DNA of 64,000 bases from [Streptosporangium] indianense (GCF_021474405.1 NZ_JAKEIO010000012.1:27371-91370); one strand, 5' to 3'. Positions 24,624-33,641 are shown, counted from the first letter of the stretch. Program-made: numbers and translations. The notes: generated by a model from the letters alone, not told the origin.

Positions 24624-25787
24624 ATGGTGGACACGCTCGGCGTCGCCGTCATCGGATTCGGCTGGATGGGGCGGGTGCACACGCAGGCCTACGCGCGTGT
24701 GCGGCACCACTACCCGCAGCTGCCCCTCGCTCCGGAGCTGGTCACCGTCGCCGAGGAGGTGCCGGGCCGGGCCGAGGAGGCCGCCGCGCAGTTCGGGTTC
24801 GCCTCCGCGACCCGGGACTGGCGTGAGGTGGCCGCCGATCCTCGGGTGCGGGCGGTCAGCATCACCGCGCCGAACTTCCTGCACCGTGAGATCGGCGTCG
24901 CCATGGCCGAGGCGGGCAAGCACATCTGGATCGAGAAGCCGGTGGGCCTGACCGCCGAGGACGCCGGCGCGGTCGCGGACGCCGTCGCCGCGGCCGGTGT
25001 GCAGGGCACGGTGGGCTTCAACTACCGCAACGCGCCAGCCGTCGAAGCGGCCCGGGAGCTGATCGCCGCCGGCGAGATCGGCACGGTCACGCACCTGCGC
25101 ATCCGGCTGTTCAGCGACTACGCCGCGCATCCCGAAGGTGCGCTGACGTGGCGCTACGAGCGGGAGCGGGGCGGCAGCGGGGTGCTGGGCGACCTCGCCT
25201 CGCACGGCGTGGACCTGGCCCGGTATCTGGTCGGCGACCTCGCGTCCCTGACGGCCGACACGGCGATCTTCGTCCCGGAGCGGGCCCGCCCGTCCGGTGC
25301 CACGTCCGGCCACAGCCGCGCCGCCGGAGGCGAACTCGGCGCGGTCGAGAACGAGGACTACGTCAGCTGCCTGCTGCGTTTCGCCTCCGGGGCACGCGGT
25401 GTCCTGGAGGCCTGCCGGGTGTCGGTCGGTGAGCAGAACAACTACGGCTTCGAGGTGCACGGCACGAGGGGCGCGGTGTTCTGGGACTTCCGCCGCATGA
25501 ACGAGCTGGGGGTCAGCCGCGGCACCACATACCAGGACCAGTCCGTCACCACGGTGTACGTGGGCCCGGGCCACGGCGAGTTCGCCGCGTTCCAGCCGGG
25601 TGCGGCGAACGCCATGGGGTACGACGACCTGAAGGTCGTCGAGGCGTACCGCTTCCTGCGGTCGGTCGCCGAGGGCACCCCGCACGGAGCGACGCTGACG
25701 GACGCCGTGCACAGCGCGGCCGCGCTGGACGCGATGGCGCGGTCGGCGCGGAGCGGGAGCTGGGCGGAGGTCACCGGGCGGGCGTGA
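24624..25787 (+). CDS. Gfo/Idh/MocA family NAD(P)-dependent oxidoreductase
   Basis: 387 residues from ATG 24624 with AAGAGGGG upstream. The Rossmann motif is VAVIGFGWMG; WIEKPVGL carries the conserved Lys of the EKP motif, and SHGVDLARYLVGDL fits the substrate-side helix of the family. These enzymes oxidise polyols, sugars or inositols at a secondary alcohol. It is under apparent control of the divergent LacI-type regulator and opens the polyol catabolic region; the substrate is not determined but an inositol isomer or sugar acid fits the context. The stop lies nine bases from that of the TMEM175-like gene. Confidence 0.9.
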   Translation: MVDTLGVAVIGFGWMGRVHTQAYARVRHHYPQLPLAPELVTVAEEVPGRAEEAAAQFGFASATRDWREVAADPRVRAVSITAPNFLHREIGVAMAEAGKHIWIEKPVGLTAEDAGAVADAVAAAGVQGTVGFNYRNAPAVEAARELIAAGEIGTVTHLRIRLFSDYAAHPEGALTWRYERERGGSGVLGDLASHGVDLARYLVGDLASLTADTAIFVPERARPSGATSGHSRAAGGELGAVENEDYVSCLLRFASGARGVLEACRVSVGEQNNYGFEVHGTRGAVFWDFRRMNELGVSRGTTYQDQSVTTVYVGPGHGEFAAFQPGAANAMGYDDLKVVEAYRFLRSVAEGTPHGATLTDAVHSAAALDAMARSARSGSWAEVTGRA

Positions 25788-25796
25788 CTCCCGCCC

Positions 25797-26408
25797 TCAG
25801 GTGGAGCTGGTGAGCCTGCGGCCCAGGTAGACCTTCACCGGCACGAGGGCCAGCCACATCCACATGATCCCGGGGCCGGCCACCAGGGCCAGCGGGACGG
25901 TCGCGAGGAAGACCACCACGGACGAGGCGCTGTCCAGGAGGTAGAGGGTGGTCGCCGCCTCGGAGGGCCTGTCGTGGCGCAGCCAGGGGCGTTTCGCCAG
26001 CACGGCGGCCACCCCCAGATGGCAGGCGGCCAGCGCGGCGACGGCGCCCGCGTACACGGCGACCGACACGGACTGGGCGCCGTACTCGGCGAGCAGCCGG
26101 GTCGGGAACGGCACGAGGGCCGCGACGCCGAGACCGACCATCGAGATGCCGATCACCTGGCCGTCGATCTCCCGCACGTCCTGGAAGATCCGCCGGTGGT
26201 CGCGCCAGAAGCTTCCCAGCACCGCGACGCTCAGCGCGTAGGCCCCCAGGTCCGGGAGCAGTTCGCGCAGGGCCGCGCGGTACGCGGCGGGCTCGAGCTC
26301 CCGTGGCACGGACAGGTCAAGGACGAGCAGCGTGATGGCGATGGCGAACACGCCGTCGACCAGGGTCACCAACCGCTCGGGGCCGCCGTCCGGGCGCGAG
26401 GTCCACAT
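25797..26408 (-). CDS. TMEM175-family (DUF1211) ion channel protein
   Basis: 203 residues with about six hydrophobic segments. The first helix reads LVDGVFAIAITLLVLDLSVP, matching the bacterial TMEM175 signature F-S-D-x-x-x-A-I-x-x-T-L-L except that F-S is L-V. Bacterial members are potassium-permeable tetrameric channels. It is convergent with the preceding oxidoreductase and has no obvious link to inositol use. Confidence 0.85.
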   Translation of the reverse strand: MWTSRPDGGPERLVTLVDGVFAIAITLLVLDLSVPRELEPAAYRAALRELLPDLGAYALSVAVLGSFWRDHRRIFQDVREIDGQVIGISMVGLGVAALVPFPTRLLAEYGAQSVSVAVYAGAVAALAACHLGVAAVLAKRPWLRHDRPSEAATTLYLLDSASSVVVFLATVPLALVAGPGIMWMWLALVPVKVYLGRRLTSST

Positions 26409-26471
26409 GGGCCGACGGTAGGGGCGGGGCCGGGACTCCTCACGTATCCACGCCCGGTGTCGCCCCGGCGT

Positions 26472-27503
26472 TCACACGGCCGCCTGCGGCGGCATGTTGT
26501 ACGGCGTCACCACCTGGATGGCCGACGGCAGGATCGGTCCGGCCGGCGGCAGCGCGTCGTGGGCGCGCATGACGGTGTGGCAGGCCTCGCGCACGTCCTG
26601 CCGGAGGTCGTGGTGGAGCACGGCGGACAGGCGGTGCTCGCGCAGCAGGCGTGTGTTGTCGTGGTCGAGGTCGTGCGCGACGAACACCGCGCAGTCGCGG
26701 CCGAGGTCGTCGAAGGCGCGCAGCGTCGCGATGTTGCCGCCGCCGATCGAGTACACCGCGCGGATGTCCGGGTCGCGTTCCAGTGCGGCCCGCACGAGGT
26801 CGTACTGGGTGGTGTCCAGCCCCTGACCCTCGGCGATCTCGACCAGCGTGCGCCCCGGGTGCCGGGCGCGCATGACGCTGCGGAAGCCCATCTCGCGCTC
26901 CTCCTCGTTGCGGAAGAACCCGCTGCTGAGGCTGGTGAGGATGTTGCCGGGGCGCTCCCCCAGCCATTGGCCCATCAGATAGGCGGCCGTGGCGCCCGCC
27001 GCCCGGTCGTCTATGCCGACGTAGGCGCGGCGGGCGCTGGCGGGCAGGTCGGTCACCAGCGTCACCACCGGGACGCCGGCGGCTTCGAGCCGGCCGACCG
27101 CGGCGGTCACCTCGGGGACGTCCGGGGCCTTGAGGATCACGCCCTGCGAGCCGCGCCGTGCGATGCGGTCGAGGATCCGCACCAGCTCCGTGGCCGGGCC
27201 GGTCTCGCGGAAGTGGAAGCGGGAGCGCAGCACCGCCGGACGCAGGGACGGCAGCTCGGCCTCCAGGGCGGCGCGGATCGCCGTGGTGAAGCGCTCGGGC
27301 GCCTGCATCACGATGTCGACCATGAACGTCCGGCCGACGAGGCGCACCTGGGTGCGCTGCCGGTCGAGATCGGCGATGGCCTGGCGGACCTCCCGGGCGG
27401 TGCTCTCGCGCACGCCGCCCCTGCCGTTCAGCACCCGGTCGACGGTCGCCTCGCTCAGGCCCGCCTGACGGGCGATCTCCCGGATCGGGAACGGGTGGCC
27501 CAT
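26472..27503 (-). CDS. LacI-family transcriptional regulator (RbsB-like effector domain)
   Basis: 343 residues from ATG 27503. The helix-turn-helix IREIARQAGLSEATVDRVLNG is followed by an effector domain with GVILKAPDVPEV and IRAVYSIGGGNIATLRAFDD, close to the ribose/inositol-binding type of periplasmic protein. Upstream reading past 27503 is not protein-like. It is divergent from the dioxygenase gene at 27612 with 108 bases between, so it most likely controls the dioxygenase, SDR and iolG unit. The gap contains TTGTACTGACAA at 27555-27566, a loose dyad that could be an operator. Confidence 0.9.
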   Translation of the reverse strand: MGHPFPIREIARQAGLSEATVDRVLNGRGGVRESTAREVRQAIADLDRQRTQVRLVGRTFMVDIVMQAPERFTTAIRAALEAELPSLRPAVLRSRFHFRETGPATELVRILDRIARRGSQGVILKAPDVPEVTAAVGRLEAAGVPVVTLVTDLPASARRAYVGIDDRAAGATAAYLMGQWLGERPGNILTSLSSGFFRNEEEREMGFRSVMRARHPGRTLVEIAEGQGLDTTQYDLVRAALERDPDIRAVYSIGGGNIATLRAFDDLGRDCAVFVAHDLDHDNTRLLREHRLSAVLHHDLRQDVREACHTVMRAHDALPPAGPILPSAIQVVTPYNMPPQAAV

Positions 27504-27611
27504 GCGCCGGCTCCTTGAGGGGTTTTTGATGGCTCGCTGCTGGTTGTTCGAAGGGTTTGTACTGACAAGAATGACAGGGCTGCGCCGCTCCGTGACCCCG
27601 AAGGGACGACG

Positions 27612-28769
27612 ATGTCCTTCACTTCCGTACCCCACCGTGCCTGGCTGTCCGAGCAGGACTGTGATCTCGACGCGTTCCGCGACCTGGTCGAACGGGTGAC
27701 GGACCGCGCCGACTACCCGCATGCCTGCGCGGTCGAGCGGAACGTGCCGGTCTACGACTGCGGGCTGCTGGAAGGCGACCGGGTGGTCCAGGCCGAGCTG
27801 GTGCGGGCGCTCACCGACGGGCCCGGCATCGTCGTCTTCCGCGGCGCCTTCCCCGACCCGGACGTCGTGGACCGGGCCACCGCCGTGTTCGAGGCGCTGA
27901 TCGCCGAGCAGCGCGCCTCGGGCGCGGCCGCCGGGGACCACTTCGCCGAGCCCGGCGCGAACGACCGGGTGTGGAACGCGCTGGAGAAGGCGGCCCTGTA
28001 CGACCCGGAGGCGTTCGCCGACTACTACGCCAACGACGTCCTGGCGCTGGTGGCCACCGCGTGGCTGGGCCCCGGCTACCAGGTCACCTCCCAGCTGAAC
28101 GTGGTCAACCCGGGCGGCGCCGCCCAGACCGCGCACCGCGACTACCACCTGGGCTTCCTGTCGAACGAGGTCGCCGCCGCCTATCCGGCGCACGTGCACC
28201 GCCTCTCCCCTGTGCTGACGCTCCAGGGCGCGGTCGCGCACTGCGACATGCCGGTGGAGTCCGGGCCGACGATGTACCTGCCGCACTCGCAGACGTACGA
28301 GCCGGGCTATCTCGCCTGGCGGCGACCGGAGTTCCGGGCGTACTTCGACGCGCACCGGGTGCAGCTGCCGCTCGCCAAGGGCGACGCCGTGTTCTTCAAC
28401 CCGGCGCTCTTCCACGCGGCCGGCACCAACCGCTCGGCGGACATCCGGCGCATGGCGAACCTGCTCCAGGTGTCGTCCGCCTTCGGCCGCGCGATGGAGA
28501 CGGTGGACCGGGAGGCCGTGGCCAACGCGGTGTACCCGGTTCTCCTCCGGCGCAAGGCCGAAGGCGCGGACCAGGCGTGGCTGGACCACGTGATCGCGGC
28601 GAGCGCCGAGGGCTACCCCTTCCCCACCAACCTCGACGGCGACCCGCCCGTCGACGGCCTGGCACCGCCCTCGCAGGCTGACCTGGTGCGGCGTGCGCTG
28701 CGCGAGGAGTGGACGCCGCGGACGCTCCGGGCGGAGCTGCGGGCCGGTGCCGAACGGCGAGAGAGCTGA
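27612..28769 (+). CDS. Phytanoyl-CoA dioxygenase (PhyH) family protein
   Basis: 385 residues. The iron-binding H-x-D is in TAHRDYHLGF and the distal His is probably in NPALFHAAGTNRS, which also supplies the Arg for 2-oxoglutarate; the core is a double-stranded beta-helix. Members are iron/2-oxoglutarate-dependent hydroxylases acting on diverse small molecules, not only phytanoyl-CoA. It heads a three-gene unit with an SDR nine bases downstream and an inositol-dehydrogenase-like gene, and sits next to a LacI regulator. A role in opening or oxidising an unusual polyol or methylated inositol is possible but inferred. Confidence 0.85.
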   Translation: MSFTSVPHRAWLSEQDCDLDAFRDLVERVTDRADYPHACAVERNVPVYDCGLLEGDRVVQAELVRALTDGPGIVVFRGAFPDPDVVDRATAVFEALIAEQRASGAAAGDHFAEPGANDRVWNALEKAALYDPEAFADYYANDVLALVATAWLGPGYQVTSQLNVVNPGGAAQTAHRDYHLGFLSNEVAAAYPAHVHRLSPVLTLQGAVAHCDMPVESGPTMYLPHSQTYEPGYLAWRRPEFRAYFDAHRVQLPLAKGDAVFFNPALFHAAGTNRSADIRRMANLLQVSSAFGRAMETVDREAVANAVYPVLLRRKAEGADQAWLDHVIAASAEGYPFPTNLDGDPPVDGLAPPSQADLVRRALREEWTPRTLRAELRAGAERRES

Positions 28770-28777
28770 GGAACCCG

Positions 28778-29554
28778 ATGGGACTTCTCGACGACAAGGT
28801 CGTCCTGGTCAACGGCGGAAGCCAGGGGGTCGGCGCGGCCGTCGCGCGGGCAGCGGTGCGCGAAGGGGCGGTGGTGGCCGTGACCGGGCGGCGCCCGGAG
28901 CCCGGCGAGGCGCTGGTGGAGGAGCTGAACGCCGCGGGCGGCAAGGCGATGTACGTGCGGGCCGACCTGTCGGACGCCGAGCAGGCGAAGGCCTCCGTGA
29001 CCCGGGTCGTGGACACGTACAGCCGCGTCGACTGCCTGGTGAACTCCGCCGGGCTGACGTCCCGGGGGACGCTGCTGGACACCACGCCCGAGCTGTTCGA
29101 CCGGCACATCGGGATCAACCTGAAGGGCCCGTTCTTCGCGATGCAGGCGGCGGTGGCGGACATGGTGGGCCGTCAGGCGCCCGGCACGATCGTCAACATC
29201 ATCACCTCGTCGGCGCACGGCGGGCAGCCGTTCCTCGCGCCGTACGTCGCCGCCAAGGCCGGGCTGATCGGGCTGACCCGCAACGCGGCGCACGCGCACC
29301 GCTGGGACCGGGTCCGGATCAACGGGCTCAACATCGGCTGGACGGCGACGGAGGGCGAGGACGCCACGCAGAGGGCGTTCCACGGGGCGGGGGACGGCTG
29401 GCGCGAGGAGGCGGCCGCGAAGCTGCCGATGGGCAAGCTGGGGCAGCCCGACGAGATCGCCGACTTTGTTGTGTTCCTGCTGTCGGAGCGGTCCGGGGTG
29501 GTCACCGGGTCGATCATCGACTGGGATCAGAACGTGTTGGGGGGACTCGACTGA
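28778..29554 (+). CDS. SDR-family oxidoreductase
   Basis: 258 residues. The Rossmann motif is LVNGGSQGVGAAVA and the structural NAG motif is VNSAG. The usual catalytic Ser-Tyr-Lys reads ITSSAHGGQPFLAPYVAAKAGL, with Tyr and Lys in YVAAK, so it should be active. Starts nine bases after the dioxygenase stop with GAGG upstream, indicating cotranscription. Likely oxidises the product of a neighbouring enzyme; substrate unknown. Confidence 0.9.
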   Translation: MGLLDDKVVLVNGGSQGVGAAVARAAVREGAVVAVTGRRPEPGEALVEELNAAGGKAMYVRADLSDAEQAKASVTRVVDTYSRVDCLVNSAGLTSRGTLLDTTPELFDRHIGINLKGPFFAMQAAVADMVGRQAPGTIVNIITSSAHGGQPFLAPYVAAKAGLIGLTRNAAHAHRWDRVRINGLNIGWTATEGEDATQRAFHGAGDGWREEAAAKLPMGKLGQPDEIADFVVFLLSERSGVVTGSIIDWDQNVLGGLD

Positions 29555-29589
29555 GGATGTGCCGCGCATTGCCGTCGGTGGTGTGCGCC

Positions 29590-29626
29590 GTTGTGGCTGA
29601 TCGCGCAGTTCCCCGCGCCCCCAAAA
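29590..29626 (+). repeat. Streptomyces-type intergenic repeat
   Basis: The stretch with TGGCTGATCGCGCAGTTCCC followed by CGCGCCCCCAAAA resembles a short sequence scattered in many Streptomyces intergenic regions, usually near gene ends. It lies between the SDR and iolG-like genes and may separate them transcriptionally. Confidence 0.45.
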
Positions 29627-29673
29627 GCGAGGGCGCAGCACCACCCCCCCGTCTACCTCTAGGAGCAACACCC

Positions 29674-30678
29674 ATGCGTATCGGAATCCTCGGCCTCGGC
29701 CGCATCGGCGCCTTTCACGCCGAAACCCTGTCCGGACTCGACGCCGTCGGCTCCCTCGTCCTGACCGACCCGTTCGCGGACGCCGCCAAGGCCGCCGCCG
29801 AGCGGTTCGGGGCCGAGGTCGTGGACTCACCGGAGGCCCTGCTCGCCGCAGGTGTGGACGGCATCGTCGTCGCCGCCGCCACGGACGCCCACCCGGCGCT
29901 GATCCTGGCCGGTGTCGAGGCCGGTGTTCCCGTCTTCTGCGAGAAGCCCGTCGCCAGGACCATGGCCGAGGGGGTCGAGGTCCTCAAGGCCGTGGCCGGC
30001 CGGGACGTGCCGATCCAGATCGGCTACAACCGCCGGTTCGACACGGGGTTCGTCAACGCCCGCGCCGCCGTGCGGAGCGGTGAGCTCGGCAAGCTGCACA
30101 CGGTCCGCTCGACCACGCTCGACCCGGCGCCCCCGCCGGCCGCGTACATCGCCGCGTCCGGCGGCATCTTCCGCGACTGCTCGGTGCACGACTTCGACAT
30201 CATCCGCTGGGTGACGGGCCGCGAGGTGACCGAGGTGTACGCCGTCGGCGGCAACCGCGGCGCGGACTTCATCAAGGAGGCCGGCGACGCCGACACCACC
30301 GGCGCGATCCTCACCCTCGACGACGGCACGATCGCGGTGGTCTCCAACTCCCGGCACAACGCACGCGGTTACGACGTCCGCATGGAGATCCACGGCTTCC
30401 GGGACTCCATCGCCGTCGGCCTGGAGGACAAGCTGCCGCTGCGCTCGGTCGAGCCCGGGGTGACCTTCCCGGCGGGCACGCCGCACGACTTCTTCATGGA
30501 CCGCTTCACCGAGGCCTACCGCGCCGAACTGACCGCGTTCACCGAGGTCGTCGCCGGCACACGTCCCTCCCCCTGCACGATCGAGGACGCCCTGGAGGCG
30601 GGCTGGATCGCCGACGCGTGCACCCTGTCGCTGCGCGAGCACCGTCCTGTGACCATCGAGGAGGTACGGGTGGGCTGA
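29674..30678 (+). CDS. iolG: Inositol 2-dehydrogenase-like oxidoreductase (IolG)
   Basis: 334 residues from ATG 29674, preceded by AGGAG. Rossmann motif IGILGLGRIGAFHAE; FCEKPVARTM contains the EKP Lys; DCSVHDFDIIRWVTGREVTEVYA carries the catalytic Asp and His of inositol dehydrogenases (D-x-x-x-H-D), and GYNRRFD is typical of IolG. It oxidises myo-inositol to scyllo-inosose with NAD. The length matches family members of 330-345. Third gene after the dioxygenase and SDR but separated by 119 bases with a repeat. A second related gene at 31703 may act on scyllo-inositol or another isomer. Confidence 0.85.
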   Translation: MRIGILGLGRIGAFHAETLSGLDAVGSLVLTDPFADAAKAAAERFGAEVVDSPEALLAAGVDGIVVAAATDAHPALILAGVEAGVPVFCEKPVARTMAEGVEVLKAVAGRDVPIQIGYNRRFDTGFVNARAAVRSGELGKLHTVRSTTLDPAPPPAAYIAASGGIFRDCSVHDFDIIRWVTGREVTEVYAVGGNRGADFIKEAGDADTTGAILTLDDGTIAVVSNSRHNARGYDVRMEIHGFRDSIAVGLEDKLPLRSVEPGVTFPAGTPHDFFMDRFTEAYRAELTAFTEVVAGTRPSPCTIEDALEAGWIADACTLSLREHRPVTIEEVRVG

Positions 30679-30696
30679 CGTGGCGGCCGCCGCGGC

Positions 30697-31302
30697 TCAG
30701 GGAGCGCGCCAGACGTTGGAGAACGCCTCGTCCTCGATGGCCCGCCGACGGCGGACGGCGCCCAGTTCCGTCACGGCGTCGACCACGGCGGCGAGCACGG
30801 CCTGGGGCGCGTCGTCGGGCTCCGGGAGGTCCTCGGGCACCTCGTCGCGCACCCCGACGGCCGCCGCGAGTACGGCGAGCACCGGCTCGTCGGTCGCCCG
30901 GCGGTGCCGGGCACGCTGCCGGGCAGGTGACTCGACCGGTGCGGGCCAGGTGCTGCCGCGGAAAGGGAGCCAGGAGCCCCGGGGCCGCGCGACGAGCCCC
31001 TCCTCCTCGAGGACGGTCGAGTACTCCTGGGCCAGTCCACGGCCCCGGCGCCACAGCCAGTCCTCGATCGGCTCGTACGGCTTGTCGCGCACGAGCGCTG
31101 TCGCGGCCCGGTCCAGCAGCGGGTCGTCGAGGGGCGGCGCCAGGCGGGACACGATGCGGTCGCCGTCCAGTGTCACCACCTCGCCACCGAGCAGGTCGAT
31201 CAGCTCGGCCCCGGCCAGCCCGAGCGACAGGTCGCCCTGCGTCACCTCTCGGCTCGTGGCCGCGTCCATCGCCACGATCATCAGGTCGCGTGCTGTGCCC
31301 AT
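30697..31302 (-). CDS. GOLPH3/VPS74 (GPP34) family protein
   Basis: 201 residues from ATG 31302 with GAGGGGAG upstream; the frame runs seven codons further but without a better site. The order LMIVAMD...GLAGAELIDLL...WLWRRG...EEEGLVARPRG matches the GPP34 domain, a helical phosphoinositide-binding fold in eukaryotes that is abundant with unknown function in Streptomyces. No membrane segment. It is convergent with iolG, 18 bases apart, and unrelated by family to its neighbours. Confidence 0.85.
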   Translation of the reverse strand: MGTARDLMIVAMDAATSREVTQGDLSLGLAGAELIDLLGGEVVTLDGDRIVSRLAPPLDDPLLDRAATALVRDKPYEPIEDWLWRRGRGLAQEYSTVLEEEGLVARPRGSWLPFRGSTWPAPVESPARQRARHRRATDEPVLAVLAAAVGVRDEVPEDLPEPDDAPQAVLAAVVDAVTELGAVRRRRAIEDEAFSNVWRAP

Positions 31303-31378
31303 CACCGCTCCCCTCGAAGGCACTGATCACGCTACGCCGTTGCCGCCGGAGCGGCGACCAGGATCTTCGTACACACCG

Positions 31379-31429
31379 TCGACGCACGAGCACCGTCCCG
31401 TGACGATCCAGGAGAAAGGCCAGGCATGA
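31379..31429 (+). pseudogene. Remnant of an oxidoreductase C-terminus
   Basis: Codons 31388-31426 give EHRPVTIQEKGQA and then TGA. This closely follows the C-terminus of the iolG product at 29674 (EHRPVTIEEVRVG). No coding frame of the family leads into it, so only the last codons of a dehydrogenase copy survive. Confidence 0.55.
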
Positions 31430-31622
31430 GCGAACCGGTCCGGGAACCACCGCGCACAGGACGCTGCCGCCGGCCGGCGGCGCCCTGATGGACCTCGGCT
31501 GCCACAGCTGCACGCGCTGCGGATGCTCGCCTCGCCGCCCGAGTCCGGGACGGCGCCGCGCTGCCGCTGGACGCGGACGACACGGTGCGGACGAGGGAAC
31601 TCATCGACGCGTGCCACCTAAA
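31426..31622 (+). pseudogene. Frameshifted fragments of a second Gfo/Idh/MocA gene
   Basis: An ATG overlaps the stop of the preceding remnant as ATGA, then MSEPVR is followed almost at once by AGGALMDLGCHS, a motif normally near residue 180 in this family. The match continues in another frame as LHALRMLA and ends with PLDADDTVRTRELIDAC, which resembles the C-terminal helix. Internal deletion plus frameshifts leave no functional gene. Confidence 0.5.
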
Positions 31623-31670
31623 GGCGGGCCTCGAACCCCGGCCGCGCTCCCGTGTCCGAGGCACGCCGCG

Positions 31671-31700
31671 AGGGGACCCTGGAGCGACCCCGGGTCCCCT
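31671..31700 (-). terminator. Terminator of the leftward transporter/iolE unit
   Basis: AGGGGACCC at 31671-31679 pairs with GGGTCCCCT at 31692-31700, three bases beyond the stop of the oxidoreductase gene at 31703. It would end the five-gene transcript starting near 36.8 kb. Confidence 0.65.
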
Positions 31701-31702
31701 TC

Positions 31703-32722
31703 TCACGTGTACAGCGCGGGCTTGTCCACCAGATCGATCTCCACCCGGCCCCCGTCCTCCAGTGCCCTGACCCCCGCCTCGCAGACCGCCGCCGCGGCGT
31801 AACCGTCCCAGGTGCTCGGGCCGGTCACCTCGCCGCGGCGGGTGGCGTCGACCCAGGCCTGGATCTCCTGGTCGTATGCCGTCTCGAAGCGTTCGGTGAA
31901 GTCCTGGGCGATGGTGCCGCCCCAACGGCCGGCCATGTGGGTGACCAGGGCGTGGCCGTCGCCGATGCGGGCGGTGCCGCGTTCGCAGACCACCTCGGCC
32001 TGGACCTGGTAGCCGAAGCCGCAGTTGACGAAGATCTCGACGTCGCTGAGGGCTCCGCCGTCGGTCTCGAAGATCACGAACTGGGGGTCCTGCAGGTGGT
32101 CCGGGGCGTTGGCCGACGGGGTGGGGCGCAGCACCGTGACGGCTGTGATCTCGTGGCCCAGCAGCCAGCGGGTCGCGTCGGCCTCGTGGGCGACGGAGTC
32201 GCTGATGAGCATGGAGCTGGTGAAGAAGGGCGGGCTGGCCACGTTGCGGTGCCGGTTGTGCACCATGAGCGGGCGGCCCAGCTGACCGGTCGTCAGCAGG
32301 GCCTTCAGCTTCCCGTACTCGGGGTCGTAGCGGCGCATGAATCCGACCTGGACCCGGCGGTGGCCGAGACGCAGTTCGGCTTCGAGGACGCGCAGGGCGG
32401 AGGCCGCGTCGGGGGTGAGCGGCTTCTCGCACAGGACGGGCAGATCGTGCTCGAAGGCGGCAAGGAGGGTGGCCTCGTGGGCAGGGCCGGGGGAGGCGAT
32501 CAGGACGGCGTCGACGTCGGCCGCCGCCATCGCGGCCGCCGGGTCGGTGTGGGCGGTGCAGCCGTCGACATGGGCGGCGACGGCCTTGGCGCGCTCCGCG
32601 TCGACGTCCACGACGGCGGCCACGCGTGCTCCGCTGGTGACGTCGCGGATGCGGCGCACGTGGTCGGCGCCCATCCTTCCGGTACCGATGACCGCGATGC
32701 CCAGGGGGGCGCGCTCCGTCAT
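31703..32722 (-). CDS. Gfo/Idh/MocA family dehydrogenase, inositol type
   Basis: 339 residues. Rossmann motif [17 protein letters not shown] motif [18 protein letters not shown] typical of inositol dehydrogenases, and a [15 protein letters not shown] segment with the catalytic His region. It is the last gene of the leftward transporter-iolE unit, 15 bases after iolE. It probably oxidises myo-inositol or another imported isomer to an inosose, the substrate of IolE next to it. It cannot be ranked against the gene at 29674 for substrate preference from sequence alone. Confidence 0.85.
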   Translation of the reverse strand: MTERAPLGIAVIGTGRMGADHVRRIRDVTSGARVAAVVDVDAERAKAVAAHVDGCTAHTDPAAAMAAADVDAVLIASPGPAHEATLLAAFEHDLPVLCEKPLTPDAASALRVLEAELRLGHRRVQVGFMRRYDPEYGKLKALLTTGQLGRPLMVHNRHRNVASPPFFTSSMLISDSVAHEADATRWLLGHEITAVTVLRPTPSANAPDHLQDPQFVIFETDGGALSDVEIFVNCGFGYQVQAEVVCERGTARIGDGHALVTHMAGRWGGTIAQDFTERFETAYDQEIQAWVDATRRGEVTGPSTWDGYAAAAVCEAGVRALEDGGRVEIDLVDKPALYT

Positions 32723-32737
32723 GGCCGTCCTTTCGGG

Positions 32738-33640
32738 TCAGGCGCCGCAGGACCTCAAGAACGTGCGGGTGCGCACCGCGATGGGCAGCGGCTTGTCCGG
32801 CTCACAGGGGTACATGTCCTGCTCGACGATGGCGAACAGGTCCACGCCGAGCTTCTGGGCCGCCGTGAGGACCGGACCCAACTCGGGTACGCCCGCGGGC
32901 GGTTCGCACATCACGCCGCGCGCGACGGCGGGACCGAACGGGACCTCGTTCTTGACGACGTCGGCGAGGATCTCCGGGTCGACCTGCTTGAGGTGCAGAT
33001 AGCCGATGCGCTCGCCGTACGTCTCGATCAGCTTGACGCTGTCGCCGCCGCAGTAGGCGTAGTGCCCGGTGTCCAGGCAGAGGTTGACGGCGCCGGAGTC
33101 GGTCGAGTCGAGGAACCGCTCGACGTGCTCCTCGGTGTCGATGTGGGTGTCGGCGTGCGGGTGGACGACGATGTCCAGGCCGTATGTGTCCTTCACCTCG
33201 CGGCCGAGGCGCTCCATGCCCGTGGTGAGGTTGCGCCACTGCTCGACGGTGAGCTCGGGGGCCTCGAGGATCTCGGCGGTCTTGTCGTCCCGCCAGAACG
33301 ACGGGATGACCACCAGGTGCCCCGCGTCCATGGCCTGGGTGAGCGCGGCGACCCGGCTGACCTGCTCCCAGGTGGAGTCCCACTCGGAGGGGCCGCGGTG
33401 CAGTCCGCAGAAGATGGTGCCGGCGGAGACCTGGAGGTTCCGCTTGGTCACCTCGTCGGTGAGCCGGGCCGGGTCGGTGGGCAGGTAGCCGTACGGGCCG
33501 AGTTCTATCCAGGAGTAGCCGGCCTCGGCGACCTCGTCGAGGAAGCGTTCCCAGGGGACCTGCTGCGGGTCGTCGGGGAACCAGACGCCCCAGGAGTCGG
33601 GGGCGGAGCCGACCCGGATGCGGTCGAGCGCGAGGGCCAT
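32738..33640 (-). CDS. iolE: Inosose dehydratase-like sugar isomerase/epimerase (IolE)
   Basis: 300 residues with the TIM-barrel AP_endonuc_2 fold. GSAPDSWGVWFPDDPQ at the N-terminus is characteristic of IolE. Metal ligands are visible in DIVVHPHADTHIDTEEH, NLCLDTGHYAYCGG and YLHLKQVDPE. It removes water from scyllo-inosose to give the diketone substrate of IolD. It lies between a dehydrogenase and the transporter ATPase with one base between stop and start on the upstream side, so it is cotranscribed with the importer. Confidence 0.88.
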   Translation of the reverse strand: MALALDRIRVGSAPDSWGVWFPDDPQQVPWERFLDEVAEAGYSWIELGPYGYLPTDPARLTDEVTKRNLQVSAGTIFCGLHRGPSEWDSTWEQVSRVAALTQAMDAGHLVVIPSFWRDDKTAEILEAPELTVEQWRNLTTGMERLGREVKDTYGLDIVVHPHADTHIDTEEHVERFLDSTDSGAVNLCLDTGHYAYCGGDSVKLIETYGERIGYLHLKQVDPEILADVVKNEVPFGPAVARGVMCEPPAGVPELGPVLTAAQKLGVDLFAIVEQDMYPCEPDKPLPIAVRTRTFLRSCGA

Positions 33641-33641
33641 G

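Noticed and set aside
26472..28589. A 705-codon leftward frame joining the second LacI gene to sequence under the dioxygenase gene
   Set aside because: Only the part from 27503 is protein-like; the upstream part is the complement of the dioxygenase gene.
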